Source of the DNA: Poriferisodalis sp965203655
Lineage (GTDB): Bacteria > Actinomycetota > Acidimicrobiia > Acidimicrobiales > Poriferisodalaceae
Direction of reading: 5' to 3'
DNA: 64,000 bases
Assembly (NCBI RefSeq): GCF_965203655.1
Contig: NZ_CBDBDD010000009.1
Span: 62,001 to 126,000, forward strand
This document shows positions 44,790 to 53,510 of the stretch, one piece after another. Each line of letters starts with the position of its first letter. Within the stretch, counting starts at the first letter, position 1. The translations under genes were made by a program, and so were the position numbers. The notes beneath the pieces were generated by a model. The model did no database searches. It saw only the letters and a program-made list of their open reading frames with translations, and was not told where the DNA came from.

Positions 44790-47116
44790 CGGCGTTCAGC
44801 GATCGCCGCGCAGCGCTGGTGCAGACGGCCGATGCTGCCGAACTGCCCGGCGCGCTGAGCCAGCTCACCGATTCGTGGCTGGCCGAGCAGTTTGCCGCCG
44901 AGGCTGCCGACTGGGGGCTGAACGGCGACCACGGCTCGGGCAGCGGCGTGGCGCTCGTGGCCGTCGGCGGCTACGGCCGTGCCGAGCTGTGCCCCGGCAG
45001 CGACATCGACTTGTTGCTGCTGCACGACGGCCGCGAGTCGCTGCTGGCGAGCGACGGTGCGCTGGGGGACAGCCCGCAGCGGGGCAACCTGGCCGACCGC
45101 CTGTGGTACCCGATCTGGGACGAAAAGCTGAAGCTGGGCCACGCCGTGCGCTCGCTGGCGGGGACGCTGGACCTGGCAGCGTCGGACATCGACACGGCAA
45201 CGGCGTTAGTGGATGCCCGCCACCTCGCGGGCGACGAAACTCTGACCGCCCAACTCATCGAGGGTGTAAACGCCGACTGGCGCGACAACGCCTCACAGCG
45301 GCTCGACGACTTGCAGCGCGCCGTCAATCGCCGGCACAACCAGAGCGGCGAAGTGGCCTTCCTGCTGGAGCCCGACCTGAAGACCGGCCGTGGCGGGCTG
45401 CGTGATGCCCATGCGATCCGCTGGGCGCAGCTGGCGGGTGCCGATCTTCCCGCCGCAGACGCCGGTCGCCTCGCCGACGCCTACCAGACGTTGCTGCGGG
45501 CACGGGTGGAGCTGCACCGCACCACCGGCCTGCGCAGTGACGTGCTGTCTGCGGACGACCAGGACGCCGTGGCCGAGCGATCAGGCGCAGTCGACGCCGA
45601 CGCGTTCATGGCTGAGATCGCACAGGCCGGGCGCATCATCGCGTTCCTATCGGACCAGCTGTGGTCGAGCGTCGCCCGCAAGCAAACCGAGTTCGTTGCA
45701 CCCGATGTCGATATAGCTGGATTGTCGGTGAGCGACGGCGAACTGGTCATCGACGGCGACCCTGCTGCCGATGTGGTGCTGGTGCTGCATGCGGCGGTGC
45801 AGTCGGCCCGCGGCGACATCCCGATCAGCCGTGCCAGTCTCGACAAGCTGGCCGAGCGCCAGGCGCAGTTTCCCGATCCGTGGCCGCACGGCGCCCGGGA
45901 CCTGTTCGTCGAGCTGCTCGGCTGCGGGCACCGGGCCATCAACGTCATCGAGACCCTCGATTACTTCGGCGTGTGGACCAAGGTGCTGCCCGAGTGGGCG
46001 CCGAACCGCAATCGCCCCCAGCGGTCTCGCTACCACCGCTTCACTGTCGACCGGCACCTGCTCGAGGCCGTCGCCATCGCAGCCCGCTTCACCCACCGTG
46101 TGGCACGGCCCGACCTGCTGCTGATGGGAGCGCTGCTGCACGACATCGGCAAGGGCTATCCGGGCGACCACACGCAGGCCGGCATGCGCCTGGCGGGTCC
46201 GATCGCCCGACGCTGCGGCTGGAGCTCCGACGACGCCGACACGCTGGTGCGCCTGGTGCAGCACCACCTGCTGCTGACCGACATCGCCACCCGGCGAGAC
46301 CTCGACGACCCGCTGACCGTCGCCACCGTTGCCCGCGCCGTGGACACGCAGGAGTTCTTGGAGCTGCTGGCCGTGATGACCGAGGCCGACTGCATGGCGA
46401 CCGGGCCGATGGCGTGGGGCGACTGGACTGCAAACCTGGTCTCCGCTCTCGTCGAGATGACCTCCGAGCACTTGAGCGGCGCGGACCAGGCGCAGTCCAG
46501 CCATCGGCGCCTGCTCACCGAGGAGGTCGTGGAATTGATGGCAGCCGGGGAGACGGCGCTGCGAGTCGAGGACGACGTGCTCACTGTGGTGGCGCCCGAC
46601 GAGCGCGGGCTGTTCAGCCGCGCTGCGGGCGTGCTGGCGCTGCGGGGGCTCGACGTGCTGCAGGCGGACGCCTATTCGAGCCCGGCGGGCATGGCAGTGT
46701 CGTCGTTCCGCATCGTGCCGCCCGATACGCCGGTCGATTGGGATCGGGTCGTTTACGACGTGCGCCGGTCGCTGCGCGGCCACCTGGCGCTGGAGGCGCG
46801 CATCGCCGAGCGCGCCCGGGTGTACCGGCGCCGCCGGGCGCTGTCAGCCACCAGGGCCGCGACCAAGGTCACCTTCGATGCCGAGTCAGCCACGGGCGCA
46901 ACAATCGTGGAGATCCGCACCGAGGATCACATCGGCGTGCTCTACAAGGTGACCCGGGTGCTGGCCGAGATGGGCCTCGACATCCGCTCGGCCAAGATCC
47001 AGACGCTGGCGAACGTGGTGGTCGACTCGTTCTACGTGGTCGGTCCCGACGGTCCGGTCATCGACGAAGCGCACCAGCGCGAGGTCGAGCTGGCCCTGCA
47101 CCACGCCCTCGCCTAG
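44786..47116 (+). CDS. glnD: [Protein-PII] uridylyltransferase/adenylyltransferase-type nitrogen sensor
   Basis: Bifunctional sensor that modifies PII protein according to glutamine; in actinobacteria the modification is often adenylylation. The 776-residue protein has the full layout: nucleotidyltransferase site GGYGRAELCPGSDIDLLLL (61-79), LLEPDLKTGRGGLRDAHAIRW near 190-210, HD domain LLHDIGKGYPGDHT near 450-463, and two C-terminal ACT domains (about 590-660, LTVVAPDERGLFSRAAGVLA; about 705-776, VEIRTEDHIGVLYKVTRVLA). ATG 44786 overlaps the previous stop. glnB and amtB, its usual neighbours, are not in this window. Confidence 0.95.
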   Translation: MTAFSDRRAALVQTADAAELPGALSQLTDSWLAEQFAAEAADWGLNGDHGSGSGVALVAVGGYGRAELCPGSDIDLLLLHDGRESLLASDGALGDSPQRGNLADRLWYPIWDEKLKLGHAVRSLAGTLDLAASDIDTATALVDARHLAGDETLTAQLIEGVNADWRDNASQRLDDLQRAVNRRHNQSGEVAFLLEPDLKTGRGGLRDAHAIRWAQLAGADLPAADAGRLADAYQTLLRARVELHRTTGLRSDVLSADDQDAVAERSGAVDADAFMAEIAQAGRIIAFLSDQLWSSVARKQTEFVAPDVDIAGLSVSDGELVIDGDPAADVVLVLHAAVQSARGDIPISRASLDKLAERQAQFPDPWPHGARDLFVELLGCGHRAINVIETLDYFGVWTKVLPEWAPNRNRPQRSRYHRFTVDRHLLEAVAIAARFTHRVARPDLLLMGALLHDIGKGYPGDHTQAGMRLAGPIARRCGWSSDDADTLVRLVQHHLLLTDIATRRDLDDPLTVATVARAVDTQEFLELLAVMTEADCMATGPMAWGDWTANLVSALVEMTSEHLSGADQAQSSHRRLLTEEVVELMAAGETALRVEDDVLTVVAPDERGLFSRAAGVLALRGLDVLQADAYSSPAGMAVSSFRIVPPDTPVDWDRVVYDVRRSLRGHLALEARIAERARVYRRRRALSATRAATKVTFDAESATGATIVEIRTEDHIGVLYKVTRVLAEMGLDIRSAKIQTLANVVVDSFYVVGPDGPVIDEAHQREVELALHHALA

Positions 47117-47174
47117 CTGTTCAGTCTGGTTCCTGCTGGCGCAAACTGTTCAGTCTGGTTCTTGCTGGCGCAAG
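47117..47174. repeat. 29-bp tandem duplication between glnD and the PAC2 gene
   Basis: Two 29-base copies (47117-47145, 47146-47174) with two mismatches. The second copy is the 3' end of the PAC2 gene, including its stop; the first is an extra copy in the gap after glnD. The two genes converge here. Confidence 0.9.
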
Positions 47175-48004
47175 AACTGCTCCAACTCGTTGATGAGGCC
47201 GTCGGGGTTCTCGACCATCTCGCTGAAGTCCTCGACGGCTTCGGCGGCGGACTCTTCGAGGATCTGCTGCGCGTACTGGGCGAGAGTGTCGTCGCCGGCG
47301 ACCAGCTCGTCGATCTGGCGGCCGTAGTTGGCAGCGGCGCTGTGCAGCTCGGACTCGCCGAGCGTGACGCCCATGAACTGCGCGACGCGCTCGGCCAGTG
47401 CCAGCGCCGCCTTCGGCGAGGGGTAGTTGTGCACGTAGGTGGGCACGGTGGCCCAGAACGACACGCTCGCGAAGCCGGCTCGGTGGCAGGCGTCGTTGAG
47501 CACGCCGATGATGCCGGTCGGCCCCTCGTAGGTGGACTGGCGCAGGCCCATCGTGAGGTTCAGCGCGGCGTTGTTGGATGCCCCCACCACGTTGACCGGC
47601 GCATTGTGATGGGTGTCGGTGAGCAGCGCGCCCAGCGTCACCACCGTGGAAACGCCCAGCGTCTCGGCCATCTCGATGATCACGTCGCAGAACGTGCGCC
47701 AGCGCAGCCGGGGCTCGACACCCAGCACGGTGATCACCGACCGGCCGTCGTCGGCCTCGCCGACGCGCACATCGGGTGTCGGCCAGTCGATCTCCCGCTC
47801 GCCGTCCACGACGTGCACGCTCGGCCTCACCGAGGCGAAGTCGTAGAAGAACTCCGGGTCGATCTGGGCCACGGGATGGCAGCGAAAGCGCCGCCGCAGG
47901 TACTTGGCCGACTCGGTGGCGGCATCGCCGGCGTCATTCCAGCCCGAGAACGCTGCGATGAGAACGGCGTCGCTGCCTGGTTCGGGGTGCTCGAACCACT
48001 CCAT
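47150..48004 (-). CDS. PAC2 family protein
   Basis: A 284-residue protein of the PAC2 (proteasome assembly chaperone 2-like) family, common in actinobacteria. Seen here are LIAAFSGWNDAGDAATESAKYL near 16-37, DPEFFYDFASVRP near 48-60, VLGVEPRLRWRTFCDVI near 90, VVTLGALLTDTHHNAPVNVVG near 120-140, and an acidic C-terminal coil (LEESAAEAVEDFSEMVENP). ATG 48004 gives MEWFEHPEPG, the usual start. Function in bacteria is not settled; no proteasome genes are in the window. Divergent from the GNAT gene 70 bases away. Confidence 0.9.
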   Translation of the reverse strand: MEWFEHPEPGSDAVLIAAFSGWNDAGDAATESAKYLRRRFRCHPVAQIDPEFFYDFASVRPSVHVVDGEREIDWPTPDVRVGEADDGRSVITVLGVEPRLRWRTFCDVIIEMAETLGVSTVVTLGALLTDTHHNAPVNVVGASNNAALNLTMGLRQSTYEGPTGIIGVLNDACHRAGFASVSFWATVPTYVHNYPSPKAALALAERVAQFMGVTLGESELHSAAANYGRQIDELVAGDDTLAQYAQQILEESAAEAVEDFSEMVENPDGLINELEQFLRQQEPD

Positions 48005-48074
48005 ATGGCCCACGGACGGGAGGCTATCCGCGCCCTCCTGCGAGCCGACCCTGCGGTGACCGGATGCACCTACC

Positions 48075-48563
48075 ATGCGCTTCGTGGCCTATCAGACCGG
48101 TACCGGCGGCGCAGCGCCCGCCTCGGCGCACCCTGATGTGCAGATCGCGGTGTGCGAGGGGGTCAACGACGAGCTGGTTGCCGCGTTCGCCCGCCTGCAC
48201 CCGCAGCTGTCGAGCTCGCCACCGCCCGACGCGGCAGCGCTGGAGCGCATCGTGGGTCACGCCGCCAACACGGTGCTCATCGCGCGAGATAGCGCAGGCG
48301 GGATCGTCGGCGCCATGATCCTGGTGCTCTTCCCGCTGGCCAGCGGGCTGCGGGCGTGGATCGAGGATGTCGTGGTGGACGAGTCGGCACGTGGCCGCGG
48401 CATCGGCGCGGCGCTCAACCGGCGGGCCATCGAGATCGCCCAGCAGGCGGGTGCCCGCACGGTGGACCTGACCTCTCGACCCGACCGGGAGGCCGCCAAC
48501 CGCCTGTACGCCCGGCTCGGCTTCAACCAGCGGAACACCAACGTCTACCGGCTCGAGTTGTGA
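48075..48563 (+). CDS. GNAT-family N-acetyltransferase
   Basis: A 162-residue acetyltransferase. The acetyl-CoA motif A is WIEDVVVDESARGRGIGAALNRRAIEIA near 96-123 with the RGRGIG loop; motif B is VDLTSRPDREAANRLYARLGFNQRNTNVYRL near the end. The first 20 residues are a weakly conserved leader. Substrate unknown. ATG 48075. Confidence 0.9.
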   Translation: MRFVAYQTGTGGAAPASAHPDVQIAVCEGVNDELVAAFARLHPQLSSSPPPDAAALERIVGHAANTVLIARDSAGGIVGAMILVLFPLASGLRAWIEDVVVDESARGRGIGAALNRRAIEIAQQAGARTVDLTSRPDREAANRLYARLGFNQRNTNVYRLEL

Positions 48564-48628
48564 GTACGGTGCGCAGCCAGACAGCCTTCCGCAGACGGCT
48601 GCAACACCCTTGAGGAGGCCCCAGGACC

Positions 48629-49132
48629 ATGGATCCCGACAGCATCAACCTGGGCCTGCTCGTCCTGCGAGTCATCGTGGGCGTCACCCTGGCGCTGCAC
48701 GGCATCGCCAAGTTCCGCGGCGGCATCGGGGGCGTCGGCAACTGGTTCGCCGCCGAGGGGCTGCGCCCAGGCCTGCTGCACGCCTACCTCGCTGCTCTCA
48801 CTGAGATCGGCGCCGGCTTCGGCCTGGCGCTGGGGCTGCTGACGCCGCTCAGCTCGATGGCGTTCATCGGCGTGATGTCGACTGCCGGGTGGGTCGGTCA
48901 TCGCAAGAACGGCTTCTTCATCATCCGCGAGGGCTGGGAGTACGTGTTCGTGCTGGCCGTGGCGGCGGCGGCCGTGGCGGCGACCGGTCCCGGCGACTGG
49001 TCGGTGGACAACGCAATCGGCCTCGACTGGAGCGGGCCGGTCTGGTTCGCTGTCGCCATCGCCGGCGGGCTGGTGTCGACGGTCCTGCTGCTGGCGGTCT
49101 GCTACCGGCCCAACGCCCCAGCGGAGCAGTGA
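48629..49132 (+). CDS. DoxX-family membrane protein
   Basis: A 167-residue protein with four hydrophobic segments (about 8-25, 47-66, 70-88, 100-120) plus one near the C-terminus, and the DoxX signature LHGIAKFRGGIGG near 23-35. DoxX proteins occur with oxidoreductases and thiol-stress systems; the exact role here is unknown. An AGGAGG at 48613 precedes ATG 48629 by 10 bases. No partner gene is coupled to it. Confidence 0.88.
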   Translation: MDPDSINLGLLVLRVIVGVTLALHGIAKFRGGIGGVGNWFAAEGLRPGLLHAYLAALTEIGAGFGLALGLLTPLSSMAFIGVMSTAGWVGHRKNGFFIIREGWEYVFVLAVAAAAVAATGPGDWSVDNAIGLDWSGPVWFAVAIAGGLVSTVLLLAVCYRPNAPAEQ

Positions 49133-49218
49133 CAACCCCGCTCCGTCGGCGACACTCTGTCAAGCACACTCGCGCGCTGAGATCACCCCAATGAGACCGA
49201 CCCAGTGAGGCGCGGGCG

Positions 49219-49659
49219 ATGAGGTGGGGGCTCTTCGGGCGGCTGGTCGGCTACAGCACGGTGTCGGCCGGCACGGTGGTGGTGACCCAAGCCGTGCTGG
49301 TCGTGGCCTATGCCGTGCTGGAGTGGCAGGCGGTCGTGGCCAACGTGGCGGCGGTGTGCGTCGCCGCCGGGCCGGCCTACTACGCCAACCGACGCTGGGT
49401 CTGGTCTCGCACCGACCGCCATTCGCTGACCGGCGAGATCCTGCCGTTCTGGGCTTACAGCCTCGCCGGGCTCGGCATCTCGTCGCTGGCAGTGGCGCTG
49501 GCCGACCGGTGGTGGCAGTCCACCGTGGCCGTCTCGGCGGCGAACCTCATCGGCTTCGGAGTTCTGTGGGCGGGGAAGTTCATCCTGCTGGACCGGGTGC
49601 TGTTCGCCCGGCCCGAGGCCCCTGCCAATGCGCGGGGCTCAGCCTCTGGACGCCAGTGA
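49219..49659 (+). CDS. GtrA-like flippase family protein
   Basis: A 146-residue protein with four membrane segments and the GtrA pattern: FGRLVGYSTVSAGTVVVTQAV at the start, ANVAAVCVAAGPAYYANRRWVW near 42-63 and AANLIGFGVLWAGKFILLDRVLF near the end. GtrA proteins help move polyprenyl-linked sugars across the membrane, which fits the nearby glycosyltransferase genes. The methyltransferase start overlaps its stop (GTGA). Confidence 0.9.
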   Translation: MRWGLFGRLVGYSTVSAGTVVVTQAVLVVAYAVLEWQAVVANVAAVCVAAGPAYYANRRWVWSRTDRHSLTGEILPFWAYSLAGLGISSLAVALADRWWQSTVAVSAANLIGFGVLWAGKFILLDRVLFARPEAPANARGSASGRQ

Positions 49660-50288
49660 ATCCAGAGCTGTCAGCGCTGGCCCAGTGGGTGAAGGGCTTC
49701 ATGCCCCACGACGAGGGCATGGCGCTGTACCGGGCCGCGACCGAAGTGGCCTCGCTGGGGCCGTTGGTGGAGATCGGCTCGTACTGCGGCAAGTCGGCGG
49801 TGTACCTGGGTGCTGCTGCGGCAGAGTCCGGCGGGGTGCTGTTCACGATCGACCACCACCGTGGTTCCGAGGAGATGCAGGCGGGCTGGGAGCATCACGA
49901 CGCCGAGCTGGTCGACCCCAGCACCGGCCGCATGGACTCGCTGCCGGTCCTGCGCCGGACGCTCATCGACGCCGGCCTCGAAGACGCCGTCGTAGCCATC
50001 GTGGGCGACTCAGTCACGGTCGCGGCGCACTGGTCGAGCGCTGCCCTGGTGTTCATCGACGGCGGCCACGGCGACGCGCCGGCCCATGCCGACTACGAGG
50101 CCTGGGTGCCCAAGGTGATGCCGGGCGGCCTGCTGGCCATCCACGACGTGTTCCCCGATCCCGCCGACGGCGGCCGCCCGCCCTATGAGATCTGGCTGCG
50201 CGCTCTGGACGACGGCTTCATCGAGCACGCCTCCGAGGGCAGCCTGCGCGTCCTGCGCAACCCGGTCAGCGACCCGGCGTGGTCGTGA
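49656..50288 (+). CDS. Class I SAM-dependent methyltransferase (Methyltransf_24 type)
   Basis: A 210-residue protein with a Rossmann-like SAM fold: LVEIGSYCGKSAVYLG near 36-51 (motif I), LFTIDHH near 62, VAAHWSSAALVFIDGGHGDAPAHADYEAW (about 125-153), and MPGGLLAIHDVF near 158. This is the pattern of methyltransferases near surface-polysaccharide and glycosyltransferase genes. GTG 49656 overlaps the gtrA-like stop. Its 3' end overlaps the convergent toroid gene by 23 bases. Confidence 0.85.
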   Translation: MNPELSALAQWVKGFMPHDEGMALYRAATEVASLGPLVEIGSYCGKSAVYLGAAAAESGGVLFTIDHHRGSEEMQAGWEHHDAELVDPSTGRMDSLPVLRRTLIDAGLEDAVVAIVGDSVTVAAHWSSAALVFIDGGHGDAPAHADYEAWVPKVMPGGLLAIHDVFPDPADGGRPPYEIWLRALDDGFIEHASEGSLRVLRNPVSDPAWS

Positions 50289-51291
50289 GCGTGCCCGCAG
50301 CCGCGCTGCGCTGGTCGAGCGCGTCGGTGGCCAGCAGCACGGCCGCAGCGGTGTAGCTGGTGCGCTCGGCGTCGGGAAAGGTCCGGGACTTGGGCACGAC
50401 CCAGCCGGTGTAGTAGCTGCCGTCATCATTGCGCATCGCAGACGTGGCCTCGATGAGCCGCCGGGCTGTTGCCGCATCGCCGGTGCGGAGGTAGGCGATC
50501 GCGCACTCGCACGTCTCTGCTGCAGTCACCCAGGCTTGATCGGCCACACAGCGCACGCCTTGAGCGAGCACGAACTTGGGCGCGCCGGCGGCGAGGTGGG
50601 AGCGGGCCTGTGCGCCGGTCAGCGCGCCACTCAGCACCGGGTAGTACCAGTCCATTGCCCAACGGTCCTTGGGCTCGAAGCCGTCGGGCCGGTGGCGGAT
50701 CTGGCGGAGAGTGCGGGCCAGGGTGCTTGCCCACGCGGGACGCTCGTGACCGGTCAGCTCGGCCAGCGCCAGCCCGCACCGAAGCGACTGGCAGATCGAC
50801 GACGACCCGGTCAGCAGCGCGTACGGCCACGGTGTGCCGTTGGCGTGCACCGCCCAGGGGATGTGCCCGCTGGCGGTGCGCAGGCTCACCACGAAGTCGA
50901 GCGCCCGTGCCACGGTCGACCACATCGCCTCGACGAACCCGCGGTCGCCGGTGGCAAGCCAGTGATGCCAGACGCCCACCGCGACATAGGCGCAACAGTT
51001 GGTGTCAACCTTGAAGTCCTTGACGCCGAGTGCGGTGTAGTAGTTGTGCCAGCTGCCCGTGTTGTGCTGGTTCGCCTGCAGCCACTCGTACGCGCGCTCG
51101 GCCGCCCGGTAGCGCCCCGCCGTCGCCAGCGCCATGGCCGTCTCGACGTGATTCCACGGATCGGCATGCCCGCCGTCGAACCACAGGATGAGACCGTCGG
51201 GCTGCTGGCAGACCTCGATGGCATCGGCCGTGGCAGCGACCTCCGCGCCCGTCAGCAGCGGCGCCGTTTCGACCACCAATTCAGGCCGCAT
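50266..51291 (-). CDS. Alpha/alpha-toroid (prenyltransferase/cyclase-like) protein
   Basis: A 341-residue protein built from repeated helical pairs, as in squalene cyclase or prenyltransferase-type toroids and glycoside-hydrolase-like six-hairpin folds. Repeating units are visible as GLILWFDGGHADPWNHVETAMALA, NTGSWHNYYTAL, DTNCCAYVAVGVWHHWLATG, GHIPWAVHANGTPWPYALLTGSSSICQSLRCGLALA and DGSYYTGWVVPKSRTFPDAERTSYTAAAVLLA. No DxDD cyclase motif is present, so a cyclase role is unlikely; a sugar-acting enzyme is also possible. It shares an operon with the methyltransferase and glycosyltransferase genes transcribed before it (overlap 11 bases). Confidence 0.75.
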   Translation of the reverse strand: MRPELVVETAPLLTGAEVAATADAIEVCQQPDGLILWFDGGHADPWNHVETAMALATAGRYRAAERAYEWLQANQHNTGSWHNYYTALGVKDFKVDTNCCAYVAVGVWHHWLATGDRGFVEAMWSTVARALDFVVSLRTASGHIPWAVHANGTPWPYALLTGSSSICQSLRCGLALAELTGHERPAWASTLARTLRQIRHRPDGFEPKDRWAMDWYYPVLSGALTGAQARSHLAAGAPKFVLAQGVRCVADQAWVTAAETCECAIAYLRTGDAATARRLIEATSAMRNDDGSYYTGWVVPKSRTFPDAERTSYTAAAVLLATDALDQRSAAAGTLTTTPGR

Positions 51292-52063
51292 GAGCGGCTC
51301 CCACCGGTTCGGCGAGCGACTGAGATGCCTCATGGGCACGGGCCTTGTAGGCGTACAGGACTGTTGACTTGGGCAGCACGGCATTGAGCAGGCGGTCGAG
51401 CGTGCGCGTGAGCGGCGGTGCCTCGGTCATGTCCCACACCAGCAGCCGGTGGTAGGCCCGCACCAGCGGGTGCTGATCGTTGTGCGGCCCGACCAGGCAG
51501 CGCAGCCACCAGTACGGCGTGTGCAGACCGTGCGCGCCATGACTGTCAGAGACGTACAGGCCGGCCGCTGCCAGCTTGGCTCGCAGCTCGTCGGCGCTGT
51601 AGATGCGCACGTGGCCGTCGGGCACGGCGGGCGCGTGGTAGTCGGCCGACAGCGCCCAGCAGACCCGCTCGGCGGCTCGCGCGGGAACCGTCACCGCAAT
51701 CGTGCCGCCGGGCCGCAGCACCCGTGCCAGCTCGGCGATGGCGCACTCGTCGTCGACGATGTGCTCGAGCACCTCCGCAGCGATGATCCGGTCGAAACTG
51801 GTGTCTGGGTACGGCAAGGCAGTGGCATCGGCCACCACTGCATGACCGAGCGGCTGGCCGGCGGGAGAGTCGATCTCGCCGGCGTCGTCCATGGCAGCGA
51901 ACATGTCGGTGACGGCGCGCAGCTCGCCGGGATCACGGTCCGACGCCATGGTGACGCAGCCGCGCCGGGCGCTCTCGAAGGCGTGACGGCCCGCGCCGCA
52001 GCCCAGGTCCAGTACCCGGTCGCCGCGAACGGCGCCGAGACGCTCGTAGTCGACGGTGAGCAT
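51281..52063 (-). CDS. Class I SAM-dependent methyltransferase (Methyltransf_11 type)
   Basis: A 260-residue methyltransferase: VLDLGCGAGRHAFESA near 18-33 (motif I), VVADATALPYPDTSFDRIIAAEVLEHI near 75-101, and ARVLRPGGTIAVTVPA near 112. The C-terminal 100 residues contain DGHVRIYSADELRAKLAAAG and a long helical tail. It is probably involved in modifying a glycan or lipid made with the adjacent glycosyltransferase; its start overlaps that gene's stop by one base (TGATG). Confidence 0.88.
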   Translation of the reverse strand: MLTVDYERLGAVRGDRVLDLGCGAGRHAFESARRGCVTMASDRDPGELRAVTDMFAAMDDAGEIDSPAGQPLGHAVVADATALPYPDTSFDRIIAAEVLEHIVDDECAIAELARVLRPGGTIAVTVPARAAERVCWALSADYHAPAVPDGHVRIYSADELRAKLAAAGLYVSDSHGAHGLHTPYWWLRCLVGPHNDQHPLVRAYHRLLVWDMTEAPPLTRTLDRLLNAVLPKSTVLYAYKARAHEASQSLAEPVGAAHAA

Positions 52064-53403
52064 CAGCGCCCGGCGCTCAGCCTCTGCATCGGCGACGAAC
52101 GCGGCGGCCGCTTTGGCGTCTCGGCCAGCAGCGCACGGTATTGATCGACGGTCTTGCGGGCCGTGGCCGCCCACGAGTAGTTCGCCTTCACCCTCGCCCG
52201 TCCGGCAGCTCCCACGGTCGCCCGAAGATCGGGCTGAGCGAGCGCCCAGCCGATGCGTGCCGCCAGCGCCTCCGAATCGCCGGGCGGCACCTGCAGGCAG
52301 GTCTCGCCGTCGGCGCCGGTGACCTCGGGCAACGCGCCCCCGGTGGTCGCCACCAACGGCACCCCGCACGACATCGCCTCGACGGCTGGAAGTGAGAAGC
52401 CCTCGTACAGCGACGGCACCACGGCCAGCTGCGCCTCGTTGTAGAGCTCCACGATGCGCTCGTCGGGCACCCCGCTCACGAACTCGACGCTGCCGGCCAG
52501 GTCGAGCCGATCGATGAGCCGGCTCGCTGCCGAGTCGTCCTTGGGTCGCCCGATCACCACGAGGTGCAGCGAGGGATCCTCGGTGCGCAGCTTGGCCAGT
52601 GCCTCGAGCAGGTAGGCGAGGCCCTTCATGGCCACGTCGGCGCTGGCGGTGGTCATCAGCCGGCCCGGCACCGGCGTCACGTGCGGCAGGGGCCGGAACT
52701 GGGCCGGATCGACGCCGACCGTGACGATGTTCAGGCGGGCGGGGTCCACGCCGAGGTCGGTCACGATGTCGTCGAAGCTGTTGGTGGAAACGGTCACGAT
52801 CCGATCGAGGCGCCGCGCCACCCGGTTCTGCATGCGGGTGAAGGCGTAGAAGCGCCGCATGGCGAGCCGCTTGCCACGGGTGGGCGCATGGGCGATCTCC
52901 AGCCGCCGGTCCACCGTGATCGGGTGATGGATCGTGCCCAGCGTGGGCACGCCGGCCCGCCGCAGCCAGTCGATGCCGTAGCCAAGGCACTGGTTGTCGT
53001 GCACCAAGTCGAAGTCGTCGAGCCGGCTGCGCAGCGCCCGGAATGCCCGCAGGCTGAACGTCAGCGGCTCGGCGAACGAGGCCGTGCAGGTGATGAGCCA
53101 CTCCAGCACGTCGATCGGCGAGCGGAACTCGGACAGCTTGGGCACCCGGAACGGATCGGGCATGCGGTACAGGTCGAGGCTTTCCAACTCAGTGAGCTTG
53201 ATGCCCGGGTCGAGGTGCGGGTAGGGCGGCCCGCTGAACACCTCGACGCTGTGGCCCAGCGACGACAGCTCACGTGCCAGGTGACGGACATAGATGCCCT
53301 GGCCGCCGACCCAGGGATGACCGCGGTAGGTCAGCAGTGCGACACGCAGCGGCCGATCGGCGTCGTGCTCGTCCCCGATGACCTGTGCGGTGTCGGGTCC
53401 CAT
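52063..53403 (-). CDS. Glycosyltransferase family 4 protein
   Basis: A 446-residue GT-B retaining glycosyltransferase. N-terminal domain: RVALLTYRGHPWVGGQGIYVRHLARELSSLGH (about 20-51); C-terminal donor domain: RLMTTASADVAMKGLAYLLEAL near 248, and the EX7E motif in YEGFSLPAVEAMSCGVPLVAT near 345-365. It heads the minus-strand group with a methyltransferase and a toroid protein, and the convergent plus-strand GtrA-like and methyltransferase genes suggest a cell-surface glycan or glycolipid locus. ATG 53403; the 107 bases to hemE hold both promoters. Confidence 0.92.
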   Translation of the reverse strand: MGPDTAQVIGDEHDADRPLRVALLTYRGHPWVGGQGIYVRHLARELSSLGHSVEVFSGPPYPHLDPGIKLTELESLDLYRMPDPFRVPKLSEFRSPIDVLEWLITCTASFAEPLTFSLRAFRALRSRLDDFDLVHDNQCLGYGIDWLRRAGVPTLGTIHHPITVDRRLEIAHAPTRGKRLAMRRFYAFTRMQNRVARRLDRIVTVSTNSFDDIVTDLGVDPARLNIVTVGVDPAQFRPLPHVTPVPGRLMTTASADVAMKGLAYLLEALAKLRTEDPSLHLVVIGRPKDDSAASRLIDRLDLAGSVEFVSGVPDERIVELYNEAQLAVVPSLYEGFSLPAVEAMSCGVPLVATTGGALPEVTGADGETCLQVPPGDSEALAARIGWALAQPDLRATVGAAGRARVKANYSWAATARKTVDQYRALLAETPKRPPRSSPMQRLSAGR

Positions 53404-53510
53404 CGCTGCCTCCGTGTGCGTGCGAGGCCCCGGCCCCAGGGGCCAGACGATCGCACAGGTCGCGTGAGGCTACCGGCGACCCGTCTCCGCCCCGGTACCG
53501 TTCGCAGCGC

